From Erodium maritimum (taxonomy: Eukaryota; Streptophyta; Magnoliopsida; Geraniales; Geraniaceae): 64,000 nt of DNA. The stretch lies in assembly GCA_963921825.1 (NCBI GenBank), contig OY997590.1, forward strand, positions 59,076,012 through 59,140,011, written 5' to 3'. Every line of letters begins with the position of its first letter. Position 1 is the first letter of the stretch. Below are positions 1-12,005 of the stretch, one piece after another. Position numbers and translations under genes: made by a program. The notes below the pieces were generated by a model that did not search any database, was not told the DNA's origin, and saw only the letters and a program-made list of their open reading frames with translations.

Positions 1-464
1 CCCCGAGTCCGATAAATGTCGGTAAGACTCCAGACCTCTCTCTCTAGGCGGCTCCCCACGCATATGAGGTCCATAATACCTTCTCTATCCCATATTATTC
101 TCCCCGTCATCATCCATACATTCCTTCTTGGGGATGGCAATAATACCCAGGCCCAACGGGGACCCGACCTGTCCGACCCAAAAAAATCGGGCCAGACCCG
201 GTCCATGTACAAACGGATCAGGTATGAGTTAGTTTGATCGGGCTTTTAATCGAGCTCGGATCGGGCTCGGGATTGGTACTACCCAGCCCAGACCCGGCCC
301 GATCGGTTACTAAATAAAAAAAAACTAAATTTATTTGTTAAGTTTTACGTTTTTATCCTATATATACAGTGAAAAATTAATTGGCTATTTATTTGTTAAT
401 TTTTACAGGTTTTAGCTACTTGTAGAGGAGCGGATAAAAGAGAAAGAGAAGTTTAATTTTTGGG

Positions 465-847
465 GGGATAATTCCATTTTAGTACCCTAAAACTTTCGGA
501 TTTCGTTTTTAGTACCCTAAATGTTTTTTGTGCCACTTCAGTGCCCTAAATCTTTGTTTATTCCAGTTTAGTACCCAACGTCTGATTTTTTATCTATAAA
601 AAATTATTTTTATTTTTCAAAAATTCAATTTGTTTAAACTACCGAAGGGTAGTTTTGGTATTATTATAAAAGATAGGGTCATGTGTAAGGCACATGATGT
701 TTTTCCATCCAAAAATGGATGGAAAATCAGACATTGGGTACTAAACTGGAATAAACAAAGATTTAGGGTACTGAAGTGGCACAAAAAACATTTAGGGTAC
801 TAAAAACGAAATCCGAAAGTTTTAGGGTACTAAAATGGATTTATCCC
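465..847. mobile_element. MITE with long inverted repeats, nested in the hAT element
   Basis: The left arm begins GGGATAATTCCATTTTAGTA and is mirrored by a right arm ending in the complementary sequence, with about 130 bp of near-perfect inverted repeat on each side. The repeated phrase TAGTACCCTAAA recurs in each arm. No coding capacity is seen. The T-rich flanks make the target duplication ambiguous (AATTTTTGG against ATTTTTTTT), which would fit the 9-bp duplications of Mutator-like elements. The terminal style resembles that of the MuDR-like element at 34436. Confidence 0.65.
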
Positions 848-1066
848 ATTTTTTTTTTTACTTTTATGAGTATTTGAAAGAGTAAATTAAGTTATGTATC
901 ACACATGTTTGTTCTTATATATATTATATATGTAATTACATGAATATAATCATAAATATGTATATAAAACATATAAAACATGTTATGTTAGTGATATATT
1001 TTATTGTTTTTCTATATATGAATACTTATTTGTTGTATGGTTACTTTATTTTCGAATTTATTGAAT

Positions 1067-1204
1067 ATGGATTCTCAATCCAATTTTATTTATACTCCCG
1101 TTGTTGTGAGTAATAATGAACCTTTGAATGTGGATCAAGTGGTTAACTTACCGGTTCATAATAATGAAGATGTTGTCCCTAACACAAATCCAGATCCGGT
1201 TTGA
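1067..1204 (+). pseudogene. Short reading frame inside hAT element, possible transposase N-terminus remnant
   Basis: A 45-codon frame starts at ATG 1067 with MDSQSNFIYTPV and ends in TGA. It is rich in Asn and Asp and has no recognisable domain. Transposase N-termini of plant hAT elements are often acidic and Asn-rich before the BED zinc finger. Its position inside the element suggests a remnant of the deleted transposase, but a chance frame is equally possible. Confidence 0.25.
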
Positions 1205-1734
1205 TGTTACTTGTTTTATCTATCCGAGATGATGAGATTATATGTTTCATATAAATATATGAAACTTTTATGCAGCATATATACATGATTTATCAATATA
1301 AATTGAGTAGTGAAATAAAATTATGGTGTCCTAGAAGGAGAAAAAAATACAACTCTTATACTGGGCGGGTAGGGTAATATCCGACCCGGTTGGGCCACAA
1401 GCGGGCCGGGCAGCAAACGGGCCACTATCGGGTCCCGGACAGGCTTGGGCCACAGGTAAGGAAATCGGGCCGGGTACGGGTATCACAAAACCCGGCCCAA
1501 ACCCGACCCATTGCCATCCCTACTCCTTCAACCCCGTGTCCCAAACGCCCACACCCATAACAAAAATCAGATTGTCACCCATACTTTAGGAGGACGATAA
1601 TAGGGTGTTGTTTGTCCCCCAACCACAGCTTCAAAGTGTTCCTGAGCGGACTGTCGACCCTCCATCGAACTCTGATATGAATGTAGTCCTCCCACGCCCT
1701 TCCCTCTTCATTGCAATCCACCTTAATGAAAGTT

Positions 1735-2150
1735 CTAAAAAGTAGTAAAAGAATTTTAAAATACTTAAAAAATTAGAAAAATAAATATTTATTTATTAAA
1801 AACTGAAAATATAATTAATAAATATAGAAAAATAAGTAATAAAAATATAAAAAATAATTAGATAAAACTAAATATATAACTAATAAGAAATATAAAAAAC
1901 TAAATTTATTATTAATAAGAATATTTATTTATTTATTTATTAAAACTAAATATATAATTCATAAGATACATAAAAAACTAAATTTATAATTAATAAGAAT
2001 ATGTATTTATTTATTAAAACTAAATATATAATTAATAAGAAATATAAAAAACTAAATTTATAATTAATAAGAATATTTATGTATTCATTAAAAATAAATA
2101 TATAATTAATAATAAATATAAAAAACAAAAGATAAATAAAAAATAAAAAC
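1735..2150. repeat. AT-rich imperfect tandem repeat
   Basis: The block repeats phrases such as AACTAAATATATAATTAATA and AATATAAAAAACTAAATTTA about four to five times with drift. It is almost entirely A and T and has no coding potential. It looks like an AT minisatellite or a decayed element interior. Confidence 0.7.
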
Positions 2151-2159
2151 TGTTTTTTT

Positions 2160-3419
2160 AACCACGTGTCAGCAAATCGTTGGACGTTGACGAAGTGGTG
2201 CACCGCGCACCTCGATACCCTTTACGGCGTCGTGGGCCGCACCCAGACGCACGATCCACGGGTTCGTGGTCCGGAAACTGTGGTTTAGGCAGACCACATC
2301 GTGTAAACCCCGAAGCACGATACCACAGGTGCGGTGGTTGTGTATGCTCTGAATGATATTATTATTACACACCACCAAGCTCTTTTTGAGTCTTGTCCTA
2401 TCTAGATTAGCTTGATACAAAATTCTAATTGTTCGATGTGATCAAAGAAGTTATCTTTTATTATTATAGAGAATACAATGAACACAACTATAGTACTATC
2501 CTGAATCTTCCAAAAGTAAGTACAAATACAATAATATGACCTGATGACATTATGGTGGACTAATATCAACGACCCGGAAAGCTAAATAGGAAATATAATT
2601 TTTTTAATATACAAATGGCAAAACAAATATGGAGAAAATAGATGCCAACAATGCAATACACATGAGGTGTGATGAAAATGAATTGAGAAGGGCCATAGGA
2701 TTCTAAAAGTCATAGAAAATAGAGTACCTTATTTTATACCAAGAGGAAGAATTGAGTGAGATAGAGAGGAGAGCGTGGTGCTTTGTGGGAAAAGGTTGAC
2801 AAGTGATAAAGGACAAGTTGAAGGTTGAAGATGGATCCTCGGTATCCAAATCCAATCCATTGAAAAGTTAAAATATGTATCTAAACATTAAATGTTATAG
2901 GTCGCACGAATCGGTACAAGGTGAGATAAACTCACCATTAAGTGGCCGGCTAGGGGATAGTGTGGAATTTGATTTCTTTTTTTAATTAATATCTTTTAAT
3001 CAGATGAATTGTATTTGGATTTGGGAAGTTGGGATTTAGGTAACCTAATTTAATACTCTAAGTTGTATTAGGACTTGGACTCCAAGTATCCTTCTTGGTT
3101 ATATATACCAAGAGAGGTGAATGGATAAAATAGACTTGAGAATTTAAAGAAATATTTTGGTCTTTTACGAGATATTCGGATTCTCTCTATAATGAACTCG
3201 TATTCGATCTATAACGTGATCCAAAATTCAGTGTCATAACATTAAATTAATAGTGTGCATTCTTTTTCTACATGGGATCATACAATCAATGCTAATATAT
3301 TTTGCATACACAACAAATTAGTACGTAATTCAATTTAAATCTTATGTGGATGAGTGGGAATTAGGGGATTAACAACTTTTAAAAGCAGATGAATTTCAAT
3401 AAATAGAAAATGTGAACAA
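2160..3419. other. Intergenic stretch without recognised gene
   Basis: The stretch begins with a GC-richer patch (2160-2420) open on the minus strand for 83 codons without any domain I recognise, then ordinary AT-rich sequence. No transfer RNA, terminal repeats or splice-supported exons are visible. The last part probably grades into the 5' untranslated region of the LINE that follows. Confidence 0.5.
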
Positions 3420-3648
3420 CTAACGCTCTCTAGCAGCTACAGTGCATGTTCTTAGTTACTGTTCCTTCTGCATCAAGCTGCATCAATCTTCAACCAACCT
3501 TCAACCAAGTTCTTGGCTTTTCCTCCTTCATCTTCAACACTAGGCTCCGGATATAGGTGTAGTGTCCTAGTAGTCCACCACAGGACTTCGGACCACCTCT
3601 CTCCAGTCTCCATTCCCCTACTCTGCATTACTCTGTCCTTAACTTCTA

Positions 3649-3869
3649 ATGGCTCTAACTCTTGAAGAACTCTCTGGTGAACGTGAATCACTCCTACCAC
3701 ATTCTCCACAAAGTAGTCATTCTAGGCACAAGAAGGCAGCCTCTTCTTCTAATGGACCTCCTCCAAGCTTTGAATTCGTTAAAAGAAAGCAACTCAAGAG
3801 TATCACTACAAGGGATTCTGGTTCAGCTTCATCCTCAGACCATACACAAGAATACTCCAGGGGAGGACA
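3649..3869 (+). pseudogene. LINE ORF1, 5' fragment upstream of the solo LTR
   Basis: This frame opens MALTLEELSGERES and runs for about 74 codons of Ser/Arg/Lys-rich sequence before meeting the LTR at 3870. The reading frame reaches the target duplication GGACA in the same phase in which the longer ORF1 fragment resumes at 5557, so the two pieces were one ORF before insertion. Unstructured basic N-termini are usual for plant L1 ORF1 proteins, which bind RNA and chaperone the ribonucleoprotein. Translation is now expected to run a short way into the LTR and stop. Confidence 0.75.
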
Positions 3870-5556
3870 TGTTGGGTCTCGAGGTAGGGTTGGAGATGAA
3901 CCAACTCGCAGTGGAAAATCAATGAAAACCAAGAGACGATTAACCCATGAAACAACTAACAAAGAATGGATTCACAAGAGAAAAATTCAGCACTATTTCT
4001 TACCAAAACAAGAACACCGGTTAACGAATGATTGGCTTGAGTCTCCAAGACGCCTACGTATCCACATGGGAATCAAAGCCACGTAGTTCTTCTCTTTGAG
4101 GACTCAAGAACACAAAAATGGAGGTGGAAACTAGCCAAACCCGAAATGGCCATGGAAGAGGGAGAGAAAATGTGTTTCCTATTCTTGTCTTGTGTTTGTT
4201 ATGTTGAAAAAAGATGACTTAAACATAACAAAACTCATACTTGTCCAACTAAAGGCATGGGACAAGTATGGTGTCAAGTAAGGTGTAAATAGGACAAAGT
4301 ATGGCAAGACAAGATTGGGTTAGGTGGTGAATCACCAACACCTTAATCCTTGTCTTGCTTACTTAGTACTAATTAATCAAGACTTGATTAATTAGTTCCA
4401 TGGGCCTTGGTTGCATGGGCCTTTCATGGGCCTCTTGGAACATGGCCCGTGACCATTTCCAACGAGGTCCCGTGATTCGCTCATCGCCTCCATGCCTTCC
4501 ATACCGGAAATGTCCAACATTATCCGACGCGATCAATCCCAAGACTCCAAGCCTTGTCTCGATCCGTAAAGTCCTATTCACTTACGGGCACATGACCCAA
4601 AACCCAGTTTTGGTCATGTCCCGAGACAACTCCCTTTTGGCCATTCTCCATAAATGTGTCAATGAGTTTCATCCTCCGGTGTGACCCTTAGGTTTATGCA
4701 TGTCAATAGATCAACGTAAAATCCCATTTTACTTGATCCTATTTAAGTGGCAACTAACGAGACTTTAGTATTGCCTGACACTACATAACGAATCGACCCT
4801 GTCGATTCTAACCTTTCCGTCGTCCCTGTCATTATCCTTTTATCTCCGATATCCTGATTGAGATAAGGCATAGAGCCGTCATCCTTATTATTCTCAATCA
4901 CCGTTCCTTGATATGTGAGATGACTGAAGATATGATACCCAGTATCATGCGCATGGCCATGCTATTCTTTCAGTCACTCTCGATCAAGCGGCCGAGAACC
5001 GATATCTTTCCCATACCTCAGTATGAGGGATAAATCCCTTAGCCGCCTTTCGTGTCACTCATGTAGCCCGTCCCCAAGCCAATCCTGGCCGTTATGGAAG
5101 CCCTGTTACGGACAACGTTAGGCTCAGGTCAAACTCAGTTGTTGACTACATAGCGATCACAAAGACTCCTTGGTCTAAGGATACATGACAAGCTACAACA
5201 CTGAATATGTTCATGACTTAATCTATGGCACATATTCAGGGCGGGTCGTCCAATATCATGTCCCACATGATATCTATGATCAGACTCCGGAATCCCATTC
5301 CAATGACTAACAGAACGTAAGCCATAAAGAGCCATCTTTCATACTAGTCGCTTCTAGTGAAGCTTTGTTGACTAGGGACCCATCGAGTGTGATCTATCTC
5401 GATCTATGGTTCTATTCGCATGGTGGGCATAGATCAGAGCACACATCGATATATTACTCCAACACATAAGTAATATAAAGCCGCTTTAATTTTATTGCTA
5501 ACGATGATATATACATTTGGACATTTATGATTGAGCTACGGGCACTAAGACTAACA
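3870..5556 (-). mobile_element. Solo Copia LTR (1,687 bp) in LINE ORF1
   Basis: On the plus strand it starts TGTTGGGTC and ends CTAACA; as the minus-oriented LTR it runs TGTTAG...CCAACA, with TG/CA termini. It is flanked by a perfect 5-bp duplication GGACA (3865-3869 and 5557-5561). It matches the 3' LTR of the Copia element at 58161-59847 over the same 1,687 bp with no indels seen and roughly 25-30 substitutions by eye. No internal Copia sequence adjoins it, so it is a solo LTR left by intra-element recombination. Confidence 0.95.
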
Positions 5557-7797
5557 GGACATACCAAGTTGCTACATGACCAGAAACAATTTTATGACAA
5601 ATTCTTTCAACCTCTACACTCTGGTACAGATTTGACTCCGACCTCACAACAGGCTATATCAAATGCTAGAAGTAAAAAACCCCACTCTCAGCCTAAACCA
5701 AAGTTTGTAGCTCAAAGTACCACCCTGCCTCAAAAACTTCATGCATCATATGTGAGGAATTTACCATCACAAGCCACACCAGCCTGGTTGCAGAAAACAT
5801 TCTCCAAACAAAAAGGATTCTGCAAATCTTTGCTAGCAAATAGACCAAATTTGAAAGGTTTTTGGTATGGTTTTGTATATTTTGATACATTAGACCATCT
5901 GCAAGAGGCCATTAACAGCTACAATGGAGCCATCTTTCTCAAGCACAAGCTTTATGTTACCAAAGCCTGGGACAGAAATACATTCACTTCCAAAAAGAAT
6001 CCAGAAGACTGGAACAAAGCAAAGAGCCTCTACAACAACAAGCTAGCTAATACCAATACCAGAAACTTTGAGGACTTCCTACACAAAGGATCTATAGTTG
6101 CAGCACATTCTGAGGTACTACAAAATTCTCATCTAGCAATCTCACATATCAATATCAGTGTTGAGGCCATTCAGAGAGAGATAGCATTCCAGGGAGTCTC
6201 AGAGATGCTTCTCAAATCTCTTGGAAACAAGGTAATACTGGTACATTGCCCAGATCATGAGTACCACAAGCAGCTACTAGCAGATGGTTTTTCTTGGCTA
6301 GATGAATGGATGACCTATATACCCTCTCCAACCAATCTGTGTCTAAAAGGGGGTAGATTTGTTTGGCTAGCTATACAAGGTATTCCTTTTCATGGCTGGT
6401 GTGAGGAGAGCTTTCAAGCGGCAGTCAACACATTTGGAAATATCTTATATACTCATCCAAGCTCTTCAAAGACTAAGGAGATTGATATAGCTTATGTCCT
6501 CATCCATACTAAGTGCTTAAAACCAATCTCAGAAGAAGTGCAAATCACATTAGGAAATACCAACTACTCCCTTTTGGTATCTTCAGTTATATCCTCAACA
6601 TTACCAGCTATGGAATCCCCACAGGTGGAAACATCAGAATCAGAATCAATCAATTCCTCTGCTTCAACTGATTTGGATCCACTACTTTCTCCTACAGCAG
6701 GCTTGGAAACACAAAAGGAATGTTCTGATATTCTTAAATCAGTAGCAAATCATTTGAGCTCCCCACATAATGAGCATTTATTATTAGAGTTGGATCCATC
6801 TGCAGACAGGATGATTGTTGATTTTCAAGCTCAGAGAAGCATCTCAGAAGCAATTATGATGGTGGGTGAAGAAGTTATGATGGGTGAAGAAGTTATTGAG
6901 GCAGAGAATCAAGGAATACAAAGCCTGATGTTGATAGAAGAGGATCCTCAGATGGAAGGAGAAGTTCTGTTGGTTCTGGCTACTCCTACTCAGTTACAAA
7001 AGGATGAAGGACTTGTATCTGATTTTGCAGCATTCTCAGTACCACAAATCTCTACAGTACCAGGCACACAACTGGATTTAATCAAGGAAATTGACTCTAT
7101 TAATCTTAGCACTGTTCAAATCCACTCAGAACCATCTCCATCTCAGACTCAAAGTGAACAAATCAGTTTGCCTCTTAACCAGGAACTGAAAATTCTCTCT
7201 CCAAGTACAATGCAAAGTGACAAGCATTTATTAAGTATGGAGAAGTTGCAGACATGGGAAAATGAAACATTTATGGGAGCTGACATGGATGGGAATATTG
7301 GTTCCTCCTTGGGGCCACTTGGGCTTAATTCCCTAAATAGTGATGCAAATTTGGGTATTAACATTTCAAATATTCCCCCCATTATTTTGCAAACACAAGT
7401 TGATGAAGTATCAGATTTTTTGGGACTCACCAAGACAATACACAATACACCTTCACCTGGGAGTTTTAAGAAGAAAAAGAAGAAGTCAACCTCTGCAGCA
7501 TTACACTCTTATGTAACCAGATCAAAAGTCAAGGTGGCTGGTAGTATTTTGTCTCCAAAAAATCAAGTGGCCAACATAGATAACTCCTTTCTTACTCTAT
7601 CAACTGAAGCTAAGAGGGCTTTGGGTTTTGCTAAAGCAATTGGCATAAAAATCAAAGGAAATGAAGATACTGTACTGCATCAGTTGAGCCTGCTGGAAGA
7701 TCAAAATAATATTTGTACTGAGCCTGAATTAGTCTCTGAGGAAGAGTGTGCAGATCTAGACAAGGATAGTGAAGATCCAACAGCCTTCTCCAATTGA
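5557..7797 (+). pseudogene. LINE ORF1, main fragment (RRM and DUF4283-like)
   Basis: An open frame of about 745 codons follows the LTR. An RRM-like RNA-binding domain lies near 5740-5990, with RNP-type features LHASYVRNLP and GFWYGFVYFDTLDHLQ. A DUF4283-like region follows near 6200-6500 (GRFVWLAIQGIPFHGW). The rest is a long low-complexity acidic and Ser/Thr-rich tail ending in a Lys-rich patch (KKKKKK, near 7470). Plant L1 ORF1 proteins commonly have this make-up and bind the LINE RNA. The native start is at 3649, beyond the solo LTR; an in-frame ATG at 5527 lies in the LTR. The frame itself is otherwise undamaged and ends five bases before the ORF2 ATG. Confidence 0.8.
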
Positions 7798-7802
7798 ATA
7801 TT

Positions 7803-10800
7803 ATGAAAGTCCTCTCTTGGAATGTGAGAGGCATCTCTTCCTCTCAAAAAAGGAAGAGTTTCAAGAAAGTAGTCCAACAACAGCTCCTTCTTTCATTCTA
7901 ATGCAGGAGTCAAAACTTGAGAAAATACCCTCTTGGTTCCTCAGATCATGTGGCCTAAATTGGGGTTGGGAAATGATATCTTCACCTGCCATTGGTTCCT
8001 CTGGAGGTATTATCACTTTTTGGAAAACAAATGAATTTACATTAATACAATCTAAATGTGTGGATGGGGCTCTCATTTGGATTGGAATGCCTAAATCCCT
8101 GCAAAAATTGTGTTGCATAGTTAATGTATATGCTCCCTGTTCAAACATTGGTAGAAGAGCTCTTTGGGATGAATTATTGGCTTATATCAACAATCAGAAT
8201 CCCTTGCCCTTGCTCTTAATTGGGGGGGACTTCAATGTCACACTGTCCATAGAGGAGAGATCAGTTCCTAGACCATATACAAGAGATATGCTTTTCTTTC
8301 AGAATTTTATCAATGAGCTGGGTTTGGTTGACTTGCCAATGCAAAATGGCAAATATACTTGGTATGGAAGTGGATCAACTGCCTCTAAGCTAGACAGGTT
8401 CTTGGTTTCTGGGGATTCCTTATCAAATTTTTCTGCACTAACACAAGCTGCTTTGCCTAGAGCCATCTCAGATCACAGACCAATAATTCTATTTGATAAT
8501 CAAGTTGATTGGGGGGCAAGGCCTTTCAAGTTCTTAAATGTGTGGACAGAAGATAGAAGATTCTTGCCTGCTGTCAAAATTTTCTGGGATTTTTTTCTGG
8601 TGGAAGGCATACCTCATTATGTGCTATGGATGAAATTAAAACTCCTCAGAGCTAAATTGAAAGATTGGAATGCATTCATCTTTGGAAGCCTAGACACCCA
8701 AATTGCTGATCTGATCACCTCCCTTGATAATCTTGATAATGTGCTAAATTTAAGAAGCCTCTCAGACCAAGAGACCAGTAATAGAGGGAAACTCAGAGCT
8801 GAACTGATACAAAAATACAAACTTCTTTCTAAGCTGTGGAGTCAAAAGGCTAGGAAGAAATGGATGGATGAATGTGATAAAGGGTCCAAATATTATCATA
8901 GAATTGCTAATTTTAAAGGCTCCATCAAGAGAATTACCCACATTTGGGTTAATGAAGATACTCTAACCCAACCCTATGACATTAAGAAGGCAGCTGCAGC
9001 TCATTTCTCAGCCAGATTCTCTGCATCAACATCTCAAGAGTTAACCTTGGATGATCTCCCATTTGCCTCCTTGACCACAGATCAAGCTATGTGGCTTGAA
9101 AGGCCCTTTGAAGAAGAAGAAGTGTTGCAAGCTGTGATGGCCTGTAATGGTGATAAGGCTACTGGTCCAGATGGGTATACATTGTTATTTTTCCAAGTGT
9201 GTTGGTCTATTATCAAAGAAGACCTCCTCCTCTTTATAAATCATTTTCACCAAACTGGCTTGTTGGGAAAAGGATTAAATTCTTCCTTTATGACTCTAAT
9301 TCCCAAAGGTCCCTCTCCTCTAACCTTTGATGATTACAGACCAATAAGTCTTATGGGAGGCCCTTACAAGATCTTATCCAAGTTATTATCAATCAGATTA
9401 AAGGCATTGGTTGGGTTTTTGGTAGGAGATGAGCAGACTGGTTTTATTACAGGAAGACAGATAACTGATGGAATTCTTATAGCTTCAGAGGTAGTTCAGT
9501 CCATCAAAAAGACAAAACTCAAGGCTCTCATCTTCAAAGCAGACTTTGAGAAAGCATTTGACAATGTCAGCTGGGATTATATACTAAAGTTACTGACAAA
9601 AATGGGCTTTGGATCCCAGTGGAAGAAATGGATGCTAGCATGCTTTCAAGCTCATGTCTCAATTTTGATCAATGGATCTCCAAGTCCTGATTTCCAAATG
9701 TTTAAAGGACTTAGGCAAGGATGTGCTTTATCTCCTCTATTGTTTGTGCTGGTAGCTGAAGGCCTAAACTAGATCATTAAGGCCTCTGTTCAAAATGGAT
9801 TAATTCAAGGGATTCAATTGAGCAACTCTTGCCCAATGATCTCACACTTGCAGTTTGCTGATGATACCATCTTCTTCATACAAGCTACACAGGAGGGAGT
9901 TCAATGTCTTAGATATGCCTTACACATATTCAAAGCCACAGCTGGCCTCAAAGTTAACTATGACAAGTCCATGGCCTATACATTCAATATCTCCCAAGAA
10001 GAAGAAACCTCTATTATACTGATCTTAAATTGCCCAAAAGGATCAATGCCAATGACTTATCTGGGATTTCCACTAGCTGCTAATCCCAATAGGAAGTTAA
10101 CTTGGTCTGCAATCATACAAAAATTCAAAAAAGCCCTTGGATTATGGGAAGCCAAAATGCTTTCTCTTGGAGGAAGAATCACCTTGCTGAACTCAATCTT
10201 GGGTGCACTGCCACTATATTTCTTCTCAATTATAAAAGCTCCCAAAGGAGTCCTCAAAGAAATGGTAAGCTGGCAGAGAAGATTCCTATGGCATGGTAAA
10301 TCCTCTCCAAAAGCCTTCTGTAAAACATCATGGTACAATGTCTGTAAACCAAAAAGCTTAGGTGGACTAGGGATCAAGGATCTGGAGCTTATGAATGTAG
10401 CTCTTCTAGCCAAATGGTGGTGGAAGTTTGCCTTGGAAAGGAAGTCTCTATGGAAATTATTAATTTGTGCAAAATTCAATTGGGATCCAAATGAATGGGA
10501 CCTCAGTAACTTCTCAGAATTGGAGGGCAACTGCTTTATGATCCACATTATGAATCTGATCAAGGATCCCAAGTTACAGGACTATTTTGGTTTCAAAGGA
10601 CTCTCCTGGAGGTTGGAGAAAGGTGATAGGATTTTCTTTTGGGATGATATATGGTGGGGACAAACACCATTTAAATTCCTCTTTCCCAGGATTTATCTGT
10701 TGGCACAATCCAAAAAAGCCACAGTAGCTGATCTCCATGATGAAGGCAGGTGGGATTTAAATCTCAGAAGGACTCCTAGGGGTTGGGAGGAAGATGAAAG

Positions 10801-11503
10801 AGATCTTATAGGGTTAATTCTTGAAGGGGTACTCCTTACTCAAAATGAAGATACACTGAATTGGGTCTGGGATGCAAAAGGCTTCACAGTGAAAAAGCTC
10901 TACTCCCTCTTAGCTATGCAAAGTACTCATACAGCTGATGCTATCTCCTGGTCAAAACAGCTATGGAAACCTGGCTCCCCTCCTAAAATAACAGCTTTTG
11001 GTTGGATGGCCTGCCTGGACATTATCCCTTCCAAATGGTTTCTGGAAAAAAGAGGCTTGAAGTTATCTCTGTTGGAAATTATATGTCCCATTTGTCATTG
11101 GGACTTTGAAGATGGAAGTCACATTCTTTTACACTACAAGAGAGCTTGGGAGGTTTGGAGTTTGGTGGCTGATTGGTGGGGAATCAATTTTATCATCCCT
11201 GGCTCTGTTAAAATGTTGGTTGCATCCTGGTTCACTCTGGTTAGAATCAAGAGGATTTCAAAACCTTGGCAACATCTGGTTTTGCTGGTCTGTTGGCACA
11301 TATGGCTAGCAAGAAATCTTTACCTATTTCAGGCCTTGCTATTATCTCCACAAGACATATTTCTGAATGTTGTTAATCACTCCTACTCTTTGGAATCCTC
11401 AAGGGTCTTGCACAGCTCATCTGTCTTCTCCTACACTATGTGGAAAAACAATCCAAGATCTTGTTTCCCTTGGTCTGCTTCTACATTGCCTCCCTTGCTT
11501 TAG
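7803..11503 (+). pseudogene. LINE ORF2: endonuclease-reverse transcriptase, inactivated
   Basis: The protein starts MKVLSWNVRGISS, the usual N-terminus of the exonuclease/endonuclease/phosphatase domain. A frameshift near 7870-7895 moves the frame to the one holding the endonuclease core (GGDFNVTL, SDHRPI). The RT follows with FKADFEKAFD, LRQGCALSPLLF and the catalytic FADD at about 9856. An in-frame TAG at 9770-9772 splits the RT between those last two boxes. A zf-RVT-type region lies near 11080-11160 (CPICHWDFEDGSH), its last cysteine position reading Tyr (HILLHY). The protein would nick target DNA and copy the LINE RNA there. With one frameshift and one stop it is dead. No RNase H domain follows. 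Confidence 0.9.
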
Positions 11504-12005
11504 GCCTTGGTTTGATGGGGTTTTGGGGTTGGGTGGTTGGGTGGTTTGGATTAGGTCTAGCTTGAGTGGTAAGGCTGTGAGGCTGATTTTGGGGGCTGGT
11601 TGGTCTTTGTTCTGAGTGTGGTATTTTCCTTTTTTCTCTTTTTCCTTTTCTGTGTGTGGGTATTTGTCTTTAGGTGAGTGTTTTTTCTTGTCTTTCTCTT
11701 GGCTTTTGACCTCTTTGGTCTGCTCTTGTTTGGCCCTGGCTTGGGTTTGGTTTGGTTTGTGCAGGTTCTCCAACTTTTCCTTCTGACAGTTTGAGTTCAT
11801 TGCAGCACTCGGACCTTTAATTCTTGGGTGCCTCTATGGGTCTCTTGGTTATTTCATTCTGATTCTTGGAGACCAGACTCCTCCTGCTGTATCATTGTTG
11901 TTGGTAGATTAATTTTTGAGGAAGCTGATGAATCATCTCTGGATCAACAAATGCATCTCTTCTGACCCTGGATGCTTGGCGTGCGGGGAAAGTCTTGAAA
12001 GGGGC
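11504..12005 (+). other. LINE 3' untranslated region
   Basis: T- and G-rich sequence with no long frame follows the ORF2 stop. It has the pyrimidine runs common in plant L1 3' ends but no poly(A) tail before the abrupt change to GC-rich Gypsy gag sequence near 12006. The tail was therefore lost or displaced when the Gypsy sequence arrived. Confidence 0.55.

Larger units (their letters stand above)
129..1522. mobile_element. Non-autonomous hAT-like element
   Basis: Both ends carry the inverted terminus GGGATGGCAAT (left) / ATTGCCATCCC (right), a motif common in plant hAT elements. The flanking 8-mers TTCCTTCT (121-128) and CTCCTTCA (1523-1530) agree at 6 of 8 positions, as expected of an aged 8-bp target duplication. 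Both subterminal regions are rich in GGGCC/CCCGACC blocks. The interior is AT-rich, has no transposase domain, and holds a nested MITE and a 45-codon reading frame that may be a transposase remnant. I read it as an internal-deletion derivative. The superfamily call rests on termini and duplication length only. Confidence 0.6.
3420..12005 (+). mobile_element. Plant L1-type LINE, disrupted
   Basis: The order is leader, ORF1 with an RRM, ORF2 with an apurinic endonuclease, reverse transcriptase and C-terminal zinc-binding region, then a 3' untranslated region, which is typical of plant L1 elements. The 5' boundary is approximate because no target duplication can be matched. The 3' end lacks a poly(A) tract and is cut off at 12005 by the permuted Gypsy element. 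A solo Copia LTR is inserted in ORF1, so the LINE is older than both LTR insertions. Confidence 0.85.

Noticed and set aside
5527..5556. ATG at 5527 as the start of LINE ORF1
   Set aside because: It lies in the last bases of the solo LTR; the native N-terminus is upstream of the LTR at 3649.
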